Shown here piece by piece: positions 9,513 through 19,205 of a stretch of DNA of 23,211 nt. Below the pieces are notes generated by a model. It was not told the DNA's origin, searched no databases, and saw only the letters and a program-made list of their open reading frames with translations. The DNA lies in NCBI GenBank assembly GCA_029298735.1, contig JANSLP010000433.1, forward strand, positions 1 to 23,211, given 5' to 3'. The translations under genes and the position numbers were made by a program. Source of the DNA: Ophiostoma sp. CBS 140.51. Its lineage: Eukaryota > Ascomycota > Sordariomycetes > Ophiostomatales > Ophiostomataceae. Position 1 is the first letter of the stretch, and each line of letters begins with the position of its first letter.

Positions 9513-11129
9513 ATGTCGAGCAAATCTTACTTTGGCTTCGACGTTCTCGTCCGTCGTGTCAAAAACATCCAACAGGCTCCCCGCGAGATCATTGTCAACC
9601 CTCGCCTTCTCGGCACCGCTTTCGTGTTTGCCTTTTCGGGCTTTCCCGCTGTCTGGGACCAGGGCTCGTCATCTGTCCTGCCATCGCTGCCTGGCTACGA
9701 TGCCTTCTTCCACGTTTCGACCGGCGCCAATGCTGACCTCATCCGCGATCTTGTGTCTCTGGTATACGTTGGCTACGCCATCGGCTCAGCGGCCACGTTC
9801 TTCATCAACGACCGCATCGGCCGCCTCTGGTCGTACCGCCTCTACGCCTTTATCTACATCATTGGTCTTATCGTGTCTATCACGGCCCCCAGCCTTGCCG
9901 GCCTCAACGCATCGCGTATCGTCACCGGGATCGGCATTGGCGCTCTGACGGTCACAGGACCTATGGCCATTGCCGAAATCAGCCCGGACGAGATCCGCGG
10001 CATGCTCACCTCGTGGTTTGGCGTATGCATGTCGCTGTCGCTCATCTCCTCGGTCTTTTGTGTCTATGGAGTCTACATCCATTTGGCCGCCACCCGGTTC
10101 CAATACCAGGTGGTGTGGATGGTGCCCATTCTGGCCATGGTCGTCGTTGTGGCTGGCAGCTTCTTTTGCTGTGAGTCGCCCAAGTGGCTGATGATGGTAG
10201 ATCGATACGACGACGCACTGGCCGAGCTAGTCCGTCTTCGTGGCCTTCCGGCCGACCATCCGCGTGTCCAAGCTGAGATAACCGCCATCCAAGACGCAGT
10301 GCGGGCTGCCCATATTGACACGACCAGTGAGGTGCGCCGTATTAAGCAGATTTTCCGTGATACATTCACGGTTGGTGCCAACCTGCGGCGAGTCCAACAA
10401 AGCCTCGTCTCCTACCTCCTTGCCCAACTGTCTGGCGCCAGTCAAATCACATCTTACCTTGTACCCATCATGACACTGATGGGCGTCACATCCAGTACTG
10501 AAGAGAAGCTGTTTTTGAGCGGCATGTACGGCGTGGCTAAACTGGCATCTGTTCTGCTGGCCTCGTTCTGCATCATTGACACCCTTGGTCGCCGCAACTC
10601 CTTGTTTATTGGCATCTCCCTCCAAATCATTTCCGATGTCTTCATTAGTGTCTACATCAAGTATAGCCAGGAAGGCCATGTGCCGCATGCAGTCTCGCAG
10701 GCCGCCCTTGGTATGCTGTATATCCACGGTTTTGGCTACTGCATTGGCCTCTTCTTGCTGCCCTACGTCTTTGGTGCCGAACTCTGGCCCGATCATCTGC
10801 GCACCTTTGGAGGTGCCCTGGGCCAGACGTTCCACTGGATGTTTATCTACGCCATGAACTATGGCCTGCCGTCCCTACTGACCAAGACGCATAACTGGGG
10901 TGCATTCCTGTTCTTTGCTGCTTTCGGCACCGTTGCCCTTATCTATGTCTTTTTCATGGTTCCTGAAACGTCGGAGCTGTCTACTGAGGAGATTGATACC
11001 ATCTTCCGTGGTCCATGGTTCCAGGCCTACAAGACGAACCGACTGATTCTCGATGGTGTTGTGGATGGTAAGGAGCGGCCGGAGTCTGTTATTGGTGACT
11101 CCAAGTCTGTTGCCAATGAGGTAGCATAA
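9513..11129 (+). CDS. MFS sugar transporter (second)
   Basis: Single exon, 538 aa from the ATG at 9513. The frame is open further upstream, but that part is 5' UTR: it is pyrimidine-rich and follows the TATA-like box at 9341. Sugar-porter landmarks are NDRIGR around residues 99-104 (loop 2-3), ESPKWL at 221-226 in place of the common PESPRWL, DTLGRR in loop 8-9, and VPETSELSTEE from 483 after helix 12. About twelve membrane helices are evident, so it should import a sugar across the plasma membrane. It is clearly diverged from the transporter at 879-2485, which suggests a different substrate. It is divergent from the FAD oxidoreductase and convergent with the T5orf172-domain gene (128 bp between stop codons). 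Confidence 0.88.
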   Translation: MSSKSYFGFDVLVRRVKNIQQAPREIIVNPRLLGTAFVFAFSGFPAVWDQGSSSVLPSLPGYDAFFHVSTGANADLIRDLVSLVYVGYAIGSAATFFINDRIGRLWSYRLYAFIYIIGLIVSITAPSLAGLNASRIVTGIGIGALTVTGPMAIAEISPDEIRGMLTSWFGVCMSLSLISSVFCVYGVYIHLAATRFQYQVVWMVPILAMVVVVAGSFFCCESPKWLMMVDRYDDALAELVRLRGLPADHPRVQAEITAIQDAVRAAHIDTTSEVRRIKQIFRDTFTVGANLRRVQQSLVSYLLAQLSGASQITSYLVPIMTLMGVTSSTEEKLFLSGMYGVAKLASVLLASFCIIDTLGRRNSLFIGISLQIISDVFISVYIKYSQEGHVPHAVSQAALGMLYIHGFGYCIGLFLLPYVFGAELWPDHLRTFGGALGQTFHWMFIYAMNYGLPSLLTKTHNWGAFLFFAAFGTVALIYVFFMVPETSELSTEEIDTIFRGPWFQAYKTNRLILDGVVDGKERPESVIGDSKSVANEVA

Positions 11130-11257
11130 ACTTGACATCAGACGTCCTGAGCCGCTCAATGCAAACAAATACTCGAATTCAAGACAGTAGATAGTAGCTA
11201 AATGTACAATATTGACACATATAATAATACACAAAACACAAGCTTCTCTCTGTGCAA

Positions 11258-13015
11258 CTACGCTCTCTTCGAAAACCGCATGCCCCGTTTCACCATCCCT
11301 GAAATACCAGACGGAATCTTGGAAACCACCTGCGCAGCAGCCTGCGGCGCTTTCTTTTGACGAAGGCTGCGGCGCTGACTGCCGTTCTTACCTTCCTGAT
11401 CCTCTAATTCTCTAACTTCCTGGATGACGACGGCAAGTCCATTTCCTGCCTTCTCCACACGCTGAATCAAAGAAGAGCTTTCCCCCGAGTCCCATGTCAC
11501 AGCCCGTCGAACAAATCGCTGTATCGATGTTGCTGCTGACGATACCTTTGGAGTTGGCTTTGGCGGTAGCGGTACGTCTGCAGTAGCCGAAATTGCCACT
11601 GTCTCGTCCGGTTCTGCCTCTGACGACGGCAACGGCGAAGCAATATGCTTAAGCTGATTGTGGATGCGCTCTGGTGTGATACGCAACAGTCGGGTTGCAA
11701 AGTCGTGGTACACCATTGTCGGGTATCCCACCGCATCAAAGATGTCAGACTGTACATACGATGTCCATGCGTGTACCCAAGAAAGGATCACATTCTCTTC
11801 TACCCAGAACCATTCGCTATGATGCTTGTTGCAATAATGGCAATGGCCCATCTTTCGGTGTCGAAGAGATGCTTTCACAAGTGCCTCTGCCTTGCGGGCA
11901 CCCAGAAACATAGCACTAACAAATACTGGCTCGTGTACTTTGACCGCCAGCTTGCTGCAAGGCGTGGCCTGCCAGCGCGTCTTGATTTTCCTCTGCTGGG
12001 AAAAGCCAAGCTTGAAGAGACCGTCTCGGTCCGAGTCCCGCAGTACATAAAGCCGGCCTGTGCCTTGCTTGTAATGCGCGTACCCAGACTGCATGGTCTC
12101 GATGATGTGGAGGTAGTCTGTTCCCATGTAGCAGTCCTTGTAGTGTAGGAATCCATTGTCCTTGCAGCAGGCTTGCTTTTCTGTAGCTGTGGCCGCATCA
12201 GAAAATGGGTCATCGACTGCTGAGGCCACTGACGATACATTCTGTCTCACGGGAGGCTCGGAAGGCTCTCGTCTCTCGTCTTGAAGGAACAGTCTTGCCG
12301 GTTTGAATGACTGACGATTCTTCAGCTGCTTCTGCTGCTTCTGCTTCGATCTTTCACAGGGCGTTGGCGATTCCGGTGGGGTTGTGTCATCGTCATCGTC
12401 GTTAGAGTCCAGCATAACCGGCACCAGAGTTGTGTCGCTTTCAGCGCTGCGAGTGGTCTTGGCTGACGCCGTGAGGTGTTTGACTTTTCCAGTCTGAGGT
12501 GTGCTACTCGGCGTGACAGTGTGCGAGCGGCGCGGGGTGTCGTAAGAAGAAAACACGATGGAGGCGTTGCTGTCATTGTTGTCGTCCTCATCGTCCTCGC
12601 TGTTTTCGTCGTGGTTTTGGGATTGCTCTTTGTATTCCTGTTGATCGCAATGGGCTTTATCGACCTGCTGTTGCCATTTCTCCAGTGCCGCCCCTTCAAT
12701 TAGCCCCTTTTTGTGCCGACAGCAATGTTGCACTTCGATTAAGTTTTTGAGGCTCGTGAAGAACGCCCCAGCCAGAGAAATTCGGACCTCGAAGTCGTCG
12801 GATTCCTCGTACTCAAGGGCGATCTCATCCAGTCTTTTTAGATTGTCCATGACCTTTTCTTGTCGTGAGGCCAACAGCGGGTTTCTGCAACGGATTCCCT
12901 CTCTGGTGATGCCGAAGCAATTATTCTTCTCGCTCCCAGTATAGAGACTCTTTTGGCCAACAAGGCTCCATGGGCCAAGAATGGCTTCAACTCCGTCGAA
13001 ATTGAGTGGTTCCAT
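11258..13015 (-). CDS. T5orf172 (GIY-YIG superfamily) domain protein
   Basis: Single exon of 585 aa from the ATG at 13015; an upstream in-frame extension to 13321 is likely 5' UTR. N-terminally a CFGITREGIRCRN motif (about residues 33-46) recurs in fungal proteins of this type. A low-complexity acidic, Ser/Thr- and Gln-rich middle follows (NSEDDEDDNND and similar). The domain LYVLRDSDRDGLFKLGFSQQ, with KTRW and later EALVKASLRH and HSEWFWV, covers roughly 318-420 and matches the T5orf172/MUG113 pattern related to GIY-YIG nucleases. The tail is basic (QRRSLRQKK, KRGMRFSKRA), suggesting a nuclear location. The biochemical role of fungal members is not established; DNA binding or nicking is possible. 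It has no evident connection with sugar metabolism. It is convergent with the second transporter gene. Confidence 0.8.
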   Translation of the reverse strand: MEPLNFDGVEAILGPWSLVGQKSLYTGSEKNNCFGITREGIRCRNPLLASRQEKVMDNLKRLDEIALEYEESDDFEVRISLAGAFFTSLKNLIEVQHCCRHKKGLIEGAALEKWQQQVDKAHCDQQEYKEQSQNHDENSEDDEDDNNDSNASIVFSSYDTPRRSHTVTPSSTPQTGKVKHLTASAKTTRSAESDTTLVPVMLDSNDDDDDTTPPESPTPCERSKQKQQKQLKNRQSFKPARLFLQDERREPSEPPVRQNVSSVASAVDDPFSDAATATEKQACCKDNGFLHYKDCYMGTDYLHIIETMQSGYAHYKQGTGRLYVLRDSDRDGLFKLGFSQQRKIKTRWQATPCSKLAVKVHEPVFVSAMFLGARKAEALVKASLRHRKMGHCHYCNKHHSEWFWVEENVILSWVHAWTSYVQSDIFDAVGYPTMVYHDFATRLLRITPERIHNQLKHIASPLPSSEAEPDETVAISATADVPLPPKPTPKVSSAATSIQRFVRRAVTWDSGESSSLIQRVEKAGNGLAVVIQEVRELEDQEGKNGSQRRSLRQKKAPQAAAQVVSKIPSGISGMVKRGMRFSKRA

Positions 13016-13338
13016 GTCGCAAGGGGGGAAACAATAAAGAAAATAAAAAGAGGGAGAAAAAGAAAGGAAAGTGAGGAGAAGTTTTCGTATTAGTTTTGGA
13101 CTTTGTTGGTTTGACTTGCAGTCGTTGGAATATGGATGTCTTTGATTTCTAAAGAACAATGGGTCATTATTGTCTTTTATATTATGTACGGCGATCACCA
13201 TGCAACAATGAGGGTCTACCAAGCTTCTAGAAAAGTGACTTGAAATCTGGGGGTGGCTGGGATAGGGTCTGCACGAATTACAAACCCTTATTTTCTGGAG
13301 CGGAAGTTGCGTGCGCCCCATAAAAAGCCATATTTTCG

Positions 13339-13350
13339 CCCCTTAAGGGG
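13339..13350. promoter_or_regulatory. Perfect 12-bp palindrome of two STRE cores
   Basis: CCCCTTAAGGGG reads the same on both strands and contains the stress-response element core (CCCCT on one strand, AGGGG on the other) twice, back to back. It lies about 325 bp upstream of the T5orf172 gene start. STRE recognition by Msn2/4-like C2H2 factors is known in fungi; its use here is inference. Confidence 0.4.
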
Positions 13351-14002
13351 ATACCACCCGGCGCGTATGTTTGCAAGGCTCCGTGCCCACGTTTTGGGAT
13401 ATGTACGTGGGGTGGTACCGAACGATAAGCTTTGATCGCCCTGTGCCTTTTGTTTGTGGCTTGTGAGGTGTTTGTTGTTTCGGGGGGCCAAAAATAACGA
13501 CACAGACACGAGCAGCGCTTTCGAGGTACACATATGGGGCCGTTTTCGATTTCGAAGTTTCAGATAACTGACAAAATATCTCCCTCGAGCCCCGACGCGC
13601 AAAATGTTTTATTTTTTTGTCTCGTATGTTTTCTTTTTCTTGTCTCAAATTCCAGCGTCCTATTTCTAGAAAGCACTCTGTGAAGATGAAGGCCACAAAT
13701 GATGCAAAATCATTCCCCGGAGAACTCCGTAAGCGAGCACGTTTTGTTTCAGCTCATAACCCCTGCTTCTGCTCCTCGTGGAAGGCGTGGCGGCCGCCGT
13801 TCGCTGAACGATCTACAACGAGTGGTGTAAGTCGTATTGCACCTTCTCCCAAACAAGTAAGCGACCGACTTGATCTTTTAGTTACACTGCGACATCCAGT
13901 TTTGCAGGAGCTTGGGAGGCCTACCGATAAGTTATGTTTACTGCCTGTGTTGGGTGACCGCTGCGGACGAGCCACATACGGGATTAAATTCCATGTAGAG
14001 GC

Positions 14003-14028
14003 TGCTAAGCTGCTAAGGATGCTAAGGA
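14003..14028. repeat. Short tandem repeat, TGCTAAGGA-like units
   Basis: Three consecutive units TGCTAAGC, TGCTAAGGA and TGCTAAGGA, followed by a degenerate TGCTTC, are visible in an otherwise unannotated region. The array is too short to assign a role. Confidence 0.6.
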
Positions 14029-14329
14029 TGCTTCTAGGTTGGGTCACCAGGATTTTCTCGTATTTGCGTAGAGTGCATGGAGGGAACCTATGAGCGAGTA
14101 TCAAAAGAGAAAAACGAGGGATGAAGTTTTGTGTGAGCAGTACGAAATTTTAGTGTTTTTTTTACTAACAATTTGCAAACATCGTACCGATACCATCTTC
14201 AAAACCCAAGCTTCTTTTTTGCAAAGCTACACTTCATACACTGCTTTGAAATCGTTTCACAACTTTGTTTCAAGAGCATACTCTTCTAAAGTAGGAGGTC
14301 CTGAACAAGTCTAGAGTTAGATAACTTGG

Positions 14330-16345
14330 ACAAGTGCAGAGCGAATGGAGAATATGGGCGTTTCAAAATGCGTACAACAAGCTTCGCTTTCCAGCCCCTG
14401 GTGGTCAGCGTCAAGACGGACAATAAGCTCGTCACGTTTGTACTTTTCAAGCTCGTACAGATGCTGGGTTCGTTCGACAGCGAGTATTTGGTAGTGTGAT
14501 GCTTGAAAATCGAACCCCTACGGCTGGTCGACAAGCCATGCCTTGAGGCTGGTGGTCGCGGAGCCGGATAGCTCGAACTCGACCCACTGTGTCTCGGTAT
14601 GGTTGCCAGACTCTTGGATATATTCGTACTGGGAAGAGAGCTCATCAACTAATCTGTGATAGATGCCGAAGCGCTGGGCGTGTTTTTTGTCCTTGTAGCT
14701 TTCGCCAGGGCTGCGGCCAAACCAAGTTGCCATCTCAAATCCCGGCACAAGAGCAGAGAAAGACACAGGCGTGGCAGGGTCTTGGGAACATTGAGACCCT
14801 TTGGCTGACCGGAGACAGTGATGTTCAGCTGCGGGCCGCACAAGTGGTACGTGGTTGTAGTGTCGATGCACCACTCGAGTGCGACGGGGGCTACACTCTG
14901 CTGGCAGTGAATCGAGGCAGTTCTGCGCCACGCATCACTCTCCCAGGAGGCTTTGCGTGTGTATGGACGTGCATACTTGACTTCCTTGTCGGCCCAATTC
15001 TCGCTGACGGTCAGATCATTGTCTGTCGGAGCATGGTAGATGGATAGGGCTGGCCCCGTATGTAAGATCTGGACCGAGGTGGTTTCGCCCTTTTCGTCGT
15101 TGCCGGGTTTTGTCAACGACACGAGCCAGCCCCGAACGAGATCAAACGTCCACCAAGTACAGGAACTGGCCATGCCAACAGACTGGATCCACAAGAGGGT
15201 GCTCGACAGCGGCTCAATGGACACTGTGGAAGGTGATTTGACGTCGTCGGACGGGCAGACTGTGCCGCCCGTGCTTGCAGGAATGGGAAGCTGGAGCCAA
15301 GCAACTTTATGGCCAGCCTCGGGCCCAAGGTGTCTTTTCTTTCATGGTGAAGTTCAACTCCAGATAGGCATGGCTGGTGTGCCGCAAACAACTTCATCTT
15401 GTGCAACGGCGGGTACATGGTCGAGACCACGCCTACAATGCGAGCGTCCACGTCTGCCTCGTAGTGGACAAGCCACGTGTCGTCGTAGGCCTTGAACCAG
15501 TCGTACATAGCCTGGAAATTGCGGCCCTGGAAGGCTTCGTTGCCGAGAGACCAGATGACAACGCTGGGGCGGTTCTTGTCGCGGCTCACCATCTGACGAG
15601 CCCGGTCAACGTACGCTTTGGTGTAGTCGAGGATGTCCGAGAGCCACCGTCCCCCGCGGGCAAAGCATTGGTCGTGTTATTCCTCCATGGTTAGTAGCCG
15701 CTCCGTCGGCGACATGCTGCGCTGATACACCGTCTCATAGCCGTGGCATTCGAGGTCCGCCTCGTCCATGATCCACAGGCCGAGCTCATCCGCCAGAACA
15801 TACAGACACCTGTCGCTGGGCTGATGGCATGTGCGGTCGCGTTGAGGTTGTGTTGTTTCATCAGCAGCAGGTCTTAACGGAGGAAGTCATATGGCACAGT
15901 TCGCCCGATCTGGGGATGATGCTCCTGCCGGTTGGCACCACGGAAGACGACGCGTCTGCCATTGACCGCGATCAAGCCACCCTTGATCTCGACCTTGCGG
16001 AACCCAACTCGCTGCGCAACGACCTAGTCGCGCAGCTGACTGGTAAGATGGTAAAGATAGGGACTCTCAGCCTACCAGTGCCTCGGGCTCTTGACGGGCA
16101 TCCGCGCGGCCACGTTTCTCTGATCCGGCCGCGACGCCATGTGAGGCCTGGGTAACAGTGGTGGATTTATCTTGGTCGTAGGGACAGAGGTACAGAGTCC
16201 GGTCGAGCTCGAGCTCGGTCTGGTACTCAATCTCGACCTTGACGTTCAGCAATGCATTCAGGTACTCGTCGTCAAAATCCGTGACAACACGAAAGCCGGA
16301 GATGCGGGCGTCTTTTGGAAAGGCAAGCAAATCCGCGTCACTCAC
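14330..16345 (-). pseudogene. Degenerate GH2 (LacZ-type) beta-galactosidase
   Basis: Fragments of one LacZ-type GH2 enzyme follow each other in the right order on the minus strand. They are domain 2 (FRVVTDFDDEYLNALL, near 16300), GGLIAVNGRRVVFRGANRQE (about 15960), the acid/base segment VVIWSLGNEAF (about 15550), STMYPPLHKMKLF (about 15400), the domain-5 motif IYHAPTDND (about 15025), WFGRSPGESYKDKK (about 14700) and the C-terminal FDFQASHY and RLDADH pieces (14510-14390). Lesions: domain 1 is missing beyond about 16335; frameshifts near 16065, 15835, 15330 and 14780; TAG at 16024-16026, TAA at 15874-15876, TAA at 15677-15679 and TAG at 14518-14520; a deletion near 15370 that removes the block carrying the catalytic nucleophile; and scrambled C-terminal end. 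It cannot yield an enzyme. The intact ancestor would have been cytosolic and would suit the permease at 879-2485. Confidence 0.88.
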
Positions 16346-16501
16346 AGCTGTCCCTGCACTATGGGCGCATGTAGTAGCCTCAGTGATGTACCGTGCCCAT
16401 ATCTAATCAATGAGCACCTATTGAAGCCGTTTCGCCAATCTTATCAGCCTTCCACAACTTGTAAGGACAGGTTGGAGACGACGGAAGGACGGAAAATCCC
16501 T

Positions 16502-16909
16502 TTACGGCTGGCCCATCGTCCCATATGGAACGTGTAATATCTGGTCCTGCCCCCACATCTCCGCAAATAATATTTGGGGTTCAGCCGGTTCTCCGCGTCT
16601 ATTGTCTGGAACAGAAACGTCTGGATGGTAAAAGTTCTCGATATTAATGAAGTCGGCAAAATCAGTCTTCTTGCCTATGTATTTCGGCTCTCGATTCGAT
16701 ACTACTTTATGGTGACCCGTGTTCATGGACACTAACCCTTCCCTTCCGACGCTGCTCAATCTTTCGTTGAAATATACAATGAGTGGCTTTTCCGCCGGTG
16801 ATGGAATGTTCCATCCAACAACAAAGATTGCACATGAAAATACGACATAAATATTACCTCGTTCAAGATCTTCCCCGCGTTCTAATGTCACAGTCTGGGT
16901 TCTCCTCAT
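16502..16909 (-). CDS. Unrecognised ORF, 135 aa
   Basis: An uninterrupted frame of 135 codons between the GH2 relic and the GH43 gene. I do not recognise the product. It has one short hydrophobic stretch (VVFSCAIFVVGW, about residues 22-33), a mixed charged middle and a C-terminal FAEMWGQDQILHVPYG segment that looks protein-like rather than random. No start context, intron signals or domain support it. It could be a fragment of a broken gene, a terminal exon, or chance. It lies head to head with GH43 and overlaps the likely promoter region of that gene. Confidence 0.2.
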   Translation of the reverse strand: MRRTQTVTLERGEDLERGNIYVVFSCAIFVVGWNIPSPAEKPLIVYFNERLSSVGREGLVSMNTGHHKVVSNREPKYIGKKTDFADFINIENFYHPDVSVPDNRRGEPAEPQILFAEMWGQDQILHVPYGTMGQP

Positions 16910-17025
16910 CTTATGCAGGAGAGGGATGCATGGTAAGTCAGATTTGACTCTGCGGAGTAAACAAGGAAACGACGATGATCATAGCCTTGGCTTTTGAAGA
17001 ATAGTTGTCGACACACCATCAGAAA

Positions 17026-17052
17026 GACATAAAAAGCATAAAAAGACATAAT
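17026..17052 (+). promoter_or_regulatory. A-rich direct repeats upstream of the GH43 gene
   Basis: Three spaced copies of an ACATAA or GCATAA core with A-runs lie 60-90 bases before the GH43 start codon. They could serve as a TATA-like core promoter. A GCGGAG match to the SYGGRG consensus sits upstream at 16952-16957. The evidence is motif-level only. Confidence 0.25.
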
Positions 17053-17112
17053 GAACTGCGTCTTTATTTCTTTAAACTGTTGGATATGCCGAAATCAACC
17101 AAACATGACAAG

Positions 17113-19037
17113 ATGTTGTCACACATACTCATCCTCACCTTTGCAATCTTCCCTGGAGCTTTTGCTGCCAATTCCTGGATTGTTCCTGGAAGTGTGTGGA
17201 CGGACACCGACGGAAACAAGATCAATGCCCATGGTGGCCAGGTCTTCCAATGCTCGGGTACCTTTTACTGGGTTGGCTATGCGCTCAATGGCACAACAAG
17301 TACTGTCCTATCCCCCTGGCGTACTTTCCTATCCGAGTAATGCTAATCAATATTGTTAAGATACCGGAGTCACCATGTACTCGTCGACTGACTTACTGAG
17401 CTGGGAAAATCATGGTTTCGTATCAACGGTCACGAACATGTGGCGGCCAAAGTATGCAAAACCAAATAACGACTATTGGGTAGGTGATCTCTTCACTCGA
17501 GACTCCTTTCAAGTAGCGTGTATTGTTACTTATCTGAATCTGTAAATTAGATCTACGGCCAAATGTCACGTCTGGTGCAACCCCTACGATCGTCGTCTCT
17601 CGCCTCTGGCTACGCCAAGTATGGTGCCGCAAAAGGTCTACCACCTTACAACTACACTTATTCAGACACGGGCATGTTTTATGATCCAACAAGTATGACG
17701 ACTCCGTACGATAGCCTGGTTAATTTGCATAGCAACAACGACTGACACAAGTGGCCAGGCAAAACGTATTACATCCTTTCCAGCGCGGACCACAACATTG
17801 TCCAGATAAATGCGATTCACAGCAATGGATCGGTTGGAGATATTGTCAACAACCTCAGTACGTATACCAGTGTCTGTTTCCTCAGCATGGCACTCAAACT
17901 AATCTGAACATTTTCGCCATGATAGAGGTCGGTGCATATGAAGCTCCGGGCATGTTCACCGTGGATGGGTACTATTTCTTGATTGTGTCATCCAAGACTG
18001 GATACACCGCCAACGCAAACCAACTATTCTACTCTACCAGCATTAGCGGCAGCTGGTCGGGCCCTTATCCCATTGCTCCGCAGAGCATAAACACGTATGG
18101 GTCTCAGAACACGTTCGAACTCGTCATTCAAGGCACCAAGGCCAATGCCTATATCTATATGGGGGATGTTTGGCAAGATAAGGGCTCGGATACGTCAAAT
18201 TATCTTTGGCTTCCGATGAGTGTTGACACCAAGTACGTTTTTTGTTGCTCCCAGTGCCATGATGGGGAAGGGTTGTGGCATTCAGTACTAACGTCGCTGC
18301 CATTAAGGACTATCAATGTGACATTGGATTACCATTCCATGTGGAAAGTTGATGTTAACACGGGTGCTATTACCTATCCGACAACCAAGAAACGTTACGA
18401 GGCTGAGGATGCCCTCCTGACAGGCCGTGTCGGTGAGCTTCCGTTGTTTTTAAGTATTCCTCGACATGAGCAGAGACTAACCGTTCATTAAAAAAGCCGT
18501 CACGGACTGTGAACATTGCAAAAGCAAACAATCCGTGCACCAAGGTAGGATTCGACTTCAAAACCTCTTTATTGACATTTTGTACCAATCTGCAAACACT
18601 GATACTCTGAATACCAACAGTCCATCCTGCGAGTGAAGTCATCTTCCACAATGTGACTGGAAGTGGCTCTTTAGAATGGTTCTCATTCCACTACAAGGCC
18701 GAAAACCCATCCAGTGAGTACTCAATATTTACGCCAAATCTACAACATGACACTAATCCTACCAGGCGGAGATGCATATGTCTATGTCAACGACAATCCT
18801 AAGCCGATCTATCTATCTCAGGTAAATCGATACGCAGGCCACCACTCGAGCGTTCCACTCCAGATCCAGCTCAGTGCTGGAACCGACAACACCATCAGAT
18901 TCGGTTCAATTGGATCTCCGGGTAAGCGAAAAAGCTAATTGTGCAGGGCTCGACTTTTGAAGTTAGACACTAACATATTTCTTTTATACGCAGACTTTGG
19001 ACTCGTTTTGGATGCCATCGAAGTGCACGATGATTAG
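17113..19037 (+). CDS. Secreted GH43 exo-beta-1,3-galactanase-like enzyme with CBM35-like domain
   Basis: Ten exons: 17113-17299, 17361-17479, 17551-17692, 17759-17857, 17926-18232, 18308-18432, 18497-18544, 18621-18713, 18766-18921 and 18994-19037. All introns are GT-AG, 52-76 bp, and the frame holds throughout, giving 439 aa (448 if the in-frame ATG at 17086 is used). Residues 1-18 (MLSHILILTFAIFPGAFA) are a signal peptide. The catalytic domain opens with VWTDTDGNKINAHGG, continues with MYSSTDLLSW, YYILSSADHN, the acid-bearing YEAPGMF (Glu188), LIVSSKTGY and YGSQNTFEL (Gln243), and ends near YLWLPM. A CBM35-like module runs from RYEAEDALLTG (314) to the end (LDAIEVHDD). GH43 subfamily 24 enzymes with this layout release galactose from beta-1,3-galactan of arabinogalactans. 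One oddity is that WRPKY stands where relatives usually have ERPK. It is convergent with regulator 2. Confidence 0.85.
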
Positions 19038-19205
19038 TGAGGCTTCCTGGTCTACATATCTCATTGCGGAAGAAGGATCCTGTCAACAATTGAGTTCGGC
19101 CTTATTTTTAGGCCGATATGGTAGTCATGCTACGTGGGGAGAGCAGGGTGGTCTTGAAACGGAAGTTTTTTCTCTTTCAACAAGAGGTGGAAAAGGTGGA
19201 AACGG

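Larger units (their letters stand above)
13016..14329. other. 1.3-kb gene-free region upstream of the T5orf172 gene
   Basis: No gene could be supported. The part next to 13015 is the probable promoter and leader of the minus-strand gene. It contains a perfect palindrome CCCCTTAAGGGG at 13339-13350 and an inverted repeat CCCACGT-N12-ACGTGGG at 13386-13411. ORFs around 13617-14104 on either strand have no recognisable domain. A short tandem of TGCTAAGGA-like units lies at 14003-14028. From about 14100 to 14290 the sequence becomes AT-rich with T runs. Confidence 0.5.

Noticed and set aside
13953..13985. TGGGTGACC-like stretch resembling part of 5S rRNA
   Set aside because: The match is limited to a few bases; the conserved 5S ends and internal control region are absent.
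13617..14093. 158-codon plus-strand ORF
   Set aside because: No recognisable domain, an equally long minus-strand ORF opposes it, and no promoter or intron pattern supports it.
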